A stretch of 6,300 bases of DNA from Eubacteriales bacterium. GTDB lineage: Bacteria; Bacillota_A; Clostridia; Christensenellales; Aristaeellaceae. Location: NCBI GenBank assembly GCA_030528845.1, contig JAUMYC010000086.1:1-6300 (forward strand), written 5' to 3'. A model generated the notes under the pieces. The model saw nothing but the letters and a program-made list of their open reading frames with translations, had not been told where the DNA came from and searched no databases. Positions 5,215-6,300 of the stretch are shown piece after piece; position 1 is the stretch's first letter; the number at the start of each line of letters is the position of its first letter. Both the position numbers and the translations under genes were made by a program.

Positions 5215-5910
5215 ATGCGCCTGATGAGCTACAATATCCATTCCGGAAAGAATATGGACAATGTGCTGGACATTCCCGCCATCGCGCAGGTCGTGCGCGA
5301 GCTTGCGCCGGAGATCTGCGCGCTCAACGAGGTGCGCATGCGCACGATAGACGTGGGCGGAAAAGAGCTGGCGAAGGAGATCGCCGACGAGGCCGGGATG
5401 TACTGGCGCTTTGGCCGGGCGATCTACTACAACGGCGGGGAATACGGTAACGCGATCCTCAGCCGCGCTCCGATCTCGTTTTCGCGGGTCGTGCCCGTGC
5501 CGGACGTGCCCGAAGAGGAGCGCGAACGCCGCTTTGAGCCCCGCAGCGTGCTTGAGGCCATCGTGCTGACCGACAAAGGCCCCGTGCAGGCGCTCACCTG
5601 CCACTTCGGCCTCACGCGCGGCGAGCAGGAGCGCGCCGTCGAGACCGTGCTCTCCATGCTGCGCAGCGACATGCCCGCCGTGTTCATGGGAGATCTGAAC
5701 ATCCTGCCGGATAACGATCTGATCGCAAAACTGCGCGAAAAGATCCGCGATACCGCGGGCGCGGAGCCGTTCACCTTCCCGGCGCGGGACGCCTGCAGCA
5801 AGATCGACTATATCTTCGCCTCGGAGCATTTTGCCTGCGGCGAATTCACCACCGTGCAGACGCTCGCGTCCGATCATCTGCCCGCATATGTGGACGCCGA
5901 GCTTGCGTGA
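5215..5910 (+). CDS. Endonuclease/exonuclease/phosphatase (EEP) superfamily hydrolase
   Basis: A 231-residue metal-dependent phosphodiesterase or phosphatase of the EEP fold (the DNase I/exonuclease III/sphingomyelinase group). The conserved blocks are in order: SYNIHSG with N7 and H9 (residues 5-11), ALNEV with the metal-binding E39, YGNAILSR (77-84), LTCHFG with H130, FMGDLN with D160 and N162, KIDYIF with D198, and ASDHLP with D220 and the catalytic H221. All expected catalytic residues are present and the length is usual for the compact bacterial members. No signal peptide or membrane segment is seen, so it is cytosolic. The ATG at 5215 has GGAGG 8 bases upstream and its own promoter at 5154-5182, so it is monocistronic. 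The KIDYIF and SDHLP form is shared by nucleases and by lipid or inositol phosphodiesterases. Substrate cannot be told from sequence; the neighbours give no clue. Confidence 0.93.
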   Translation: MRLMSYNIHSGKNMDNVLDIPAIAQVVRELAPEICALNEVRMRTIDVGGKELAKEIADEAGMYWRFGRAIYYNGGEYGNAILSRAPISFSRVVPVPDVPEEERERRFEPRSVLEAIVLTDKGPVQALTCHFGLTRGEQERAVETVLSMLRSDMPAVFMGDLNILPDNDLIAKLREKIRDTAGAEPFTFPARDACSKIDYIFASEHFACGEFTTVQTLASDHLPAYVDAELA

Positions 5911-5926
5911 CGGGGGACGGGAGAAT

Positions 5927-5974
5927 GTTTGGGGAGACCTTTTTCTTTGGGAAAAGAAAAAGGTCTCCCCAAAC
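5927..5974. repeat. 22-bp perfect hairpin after the EEP gene
   Basis: Positions 5927-5948 are the exact reverse complement of 5953-5974, separated by the 4-base loop GGGA. The core is TTTGGGGAGACC with TTTTTCTTT, returning as AAAGAAAAAGGTCTCCCC. It starts 17 bases past the EEP stop. Such a long perfect stem fits a dispersed repeat or miniature element better than an ordinary terminator, although it could stop transcription or stabilise the mRNA end. Confidence 0.9.
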
Positions 5975-6022
5975 CCCTCTAAAAAGAAACCGATAATGGG
6001 ATGTTTCAAGCCCCTTTGAAAC
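5927..6022 (+). repeat. Repeat copy A (plus orientation)
   Basis: The unit consists of the 22-bp hairpin, a CCCC-AAACCCCTC tract, AAAGAAACCGATAATGGG (5983-6000), and a second hairpin, GTTTCAA (6003-6009) with TTGAAAC (6016-6022). The order hairpin, C-rich tract, AAAGAAA, ATGGG, TTTCAA is repeated on the minus strand in copies B and C, suggesting one repeat family. Confidence 0.55.
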
Positions 6023-6032
6023 GAAATTAAAA

Positions 6033-6066
6033 AAGCAGCGTGCCGAGTATGTTTGGCGCGCTGTTT
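6033..6066 (+). terminator. Probable intrinsic terminator in the right-end intergenic region
   Basis: CAGCG (6036-6040) pairs with CGCTG (6059-6063) and GCC (6042-6044) with GGC (6055-6057), joined by a T-G wobble. A-T and G-T pairs extend the stem outward, an A-rich tract precedes it, and TTTATGTTT follows. It is the most terminator-like element after the EEP gene, although it lies 120 bases past the stop beyond repeat copy A. Confidence 0.5.
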
Positions 6067-6074
6067 ATGTTTGG

Positions 6075-6146
6075 ATTTGAAAAGCCCATAAACGATTTCT
6101 TTGGGAGGGGTACGGGGAGGGCTTTTCATTCTCCAAAGAAAAGCTC
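6075..6146 (-). repeat. Repeat copy B (minus orientation)
   Basis: On the minus strand a hairpin (6138-6146 with 6119-6127, one wobble) is followed by CCTCCCCGTACCCCTCCC, AAAGAAATC, ATGGG and TTTTCAAA. This matches the layout of copy A read on the opposite strand. The 31 bases at 6094-6124 differ from copy C by a single base. Confidence 0.7.
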
Positions 6147-6182
6147 ATCCTGAAAAAGACAGCCCAATCCTTTTGAATAAGC

Positions 6183-6245
6183 TTTGAAAATTGATTTCTT
6201 TGGGAGGGGTGCGGGGAGGGCTTCGTTTTTTATAAAGAAAAGCCC
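6183..6245 (-). repeat. Repeat copy C (minus orientation)
   Basis: Bases 6193-6223 repeat 6094-6124 of copy B with one mismatch (TGCGG for TACGG), in the same orientation and 99 bases away. A hairpin, GGGCTT (6218-6223) with AAGCCC (6240-6245), replaces the copy B hairpin at the same place. TTTTCAAA follows AAAGAAATC on the minus strand, as in copy B. Confidence 0.75.
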
Positions 6246-6270
6246 CCCCCCCAAAAAAAAAAAAAAAAAA
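6243..6270. repeat. C10-A18 homopolymer block
   Basis: Ten C (6243-6252) run directly into eighteen A (6253-6270). The C run forms one arm of the copy C hairpin. Read on the minus strand it is an 18-T tract followed by ten G. Lengths may be unreliable or variable between cells. The remaining 30 bases (6271-6300) show no recognisable feature. Confidence 0.9.
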
Positions 6271-6300
6271 TAGAGGTGGCACGCCAGAAGGTACAAGCCC

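Noticed and set aside
5176..6129. 317-residue minus-strand open frame opposite the EEP gene and repeats
   Set aside because: Shadow of a gene with all catalytic motifs intact; it also runs through the repeat region.
5927..6245. CRISPR array
   Set aside because: Only two or three diverged copies, in both orientations, each containing hairpins with variable arms and no regular spacers or cas genes.

Overview
The window looks like a chromosomal segment of a GC-rich anaerobic Bacillota, most likely a gut-type member of the Clostridia. The evidence is the strong AGGAGG-type ribosome binding sites, TTGnnn-17-TATAAT promoters, a recD2-comFC pair followed by a raiA-motif-like RNA, a lipobox lipoprotein, and intergenic hairpin repeats. 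The organism assignment is inference from style and gene content; no species can be named.

Layout, left to right. Positions 1-42 hold tandem GC-rich hairpins resembling a dispersed intergenic repeat, followed by a hairpin at 80-109. A YczE/YitT-type membrane protein is encoded on the minus strand (159-803). It diverges from a plus-strand operon across a roughly 200-base region holding two outward promoters and a dyad. The operon encodes the helicase RecD2 (1011-3222), whose reading frame is broken at an eight-A run (1948-1955), and the phosphoribosyltransferase-fold protein ComFC (3230-3982), which starts 7 bases after the helicase stop. Next is a strong double promoter (4062-4095) driving a structured RNA of about 230 nt (4102-4328). 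I interpret it as a raiA-motif RNA from its place next to comFC, its size, its closing stem and a possible pseudoknot. The gene after it is not raiA but a 96-residue protein with two zinc ribbons (4357-4647), ending in a strong terminator. A tiny Thr/Pro-rich lipoprotein lies on the minus strand (4845-5066). Divergent from it is an endonuclease/exonuclease/phosphatase-fold enzyme (5215-5910) with its own extended -10 promoter and a palindrome at the start site. The last 390 bases hold no gene. They contain a 22-bp near-perfect hairpin, three related repeat copies in two orientations, a probable terminator, and a C10-A18 homopolymer block.

Functionally, RecD2 and ComFC belong to DNA repair and DNA uptake/recombination. 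The RNA class that normally sits between comFC and raiA has been linked to sporulation and aggregation in Clostridium. The points most worth a second look are the A8 frame break in recD2, with an SD-like sequence just upstream, the raiA-like RNA whose usual raiA neighbour is replaced by a zinc-ribbon gene, and the repeat family at the right end.
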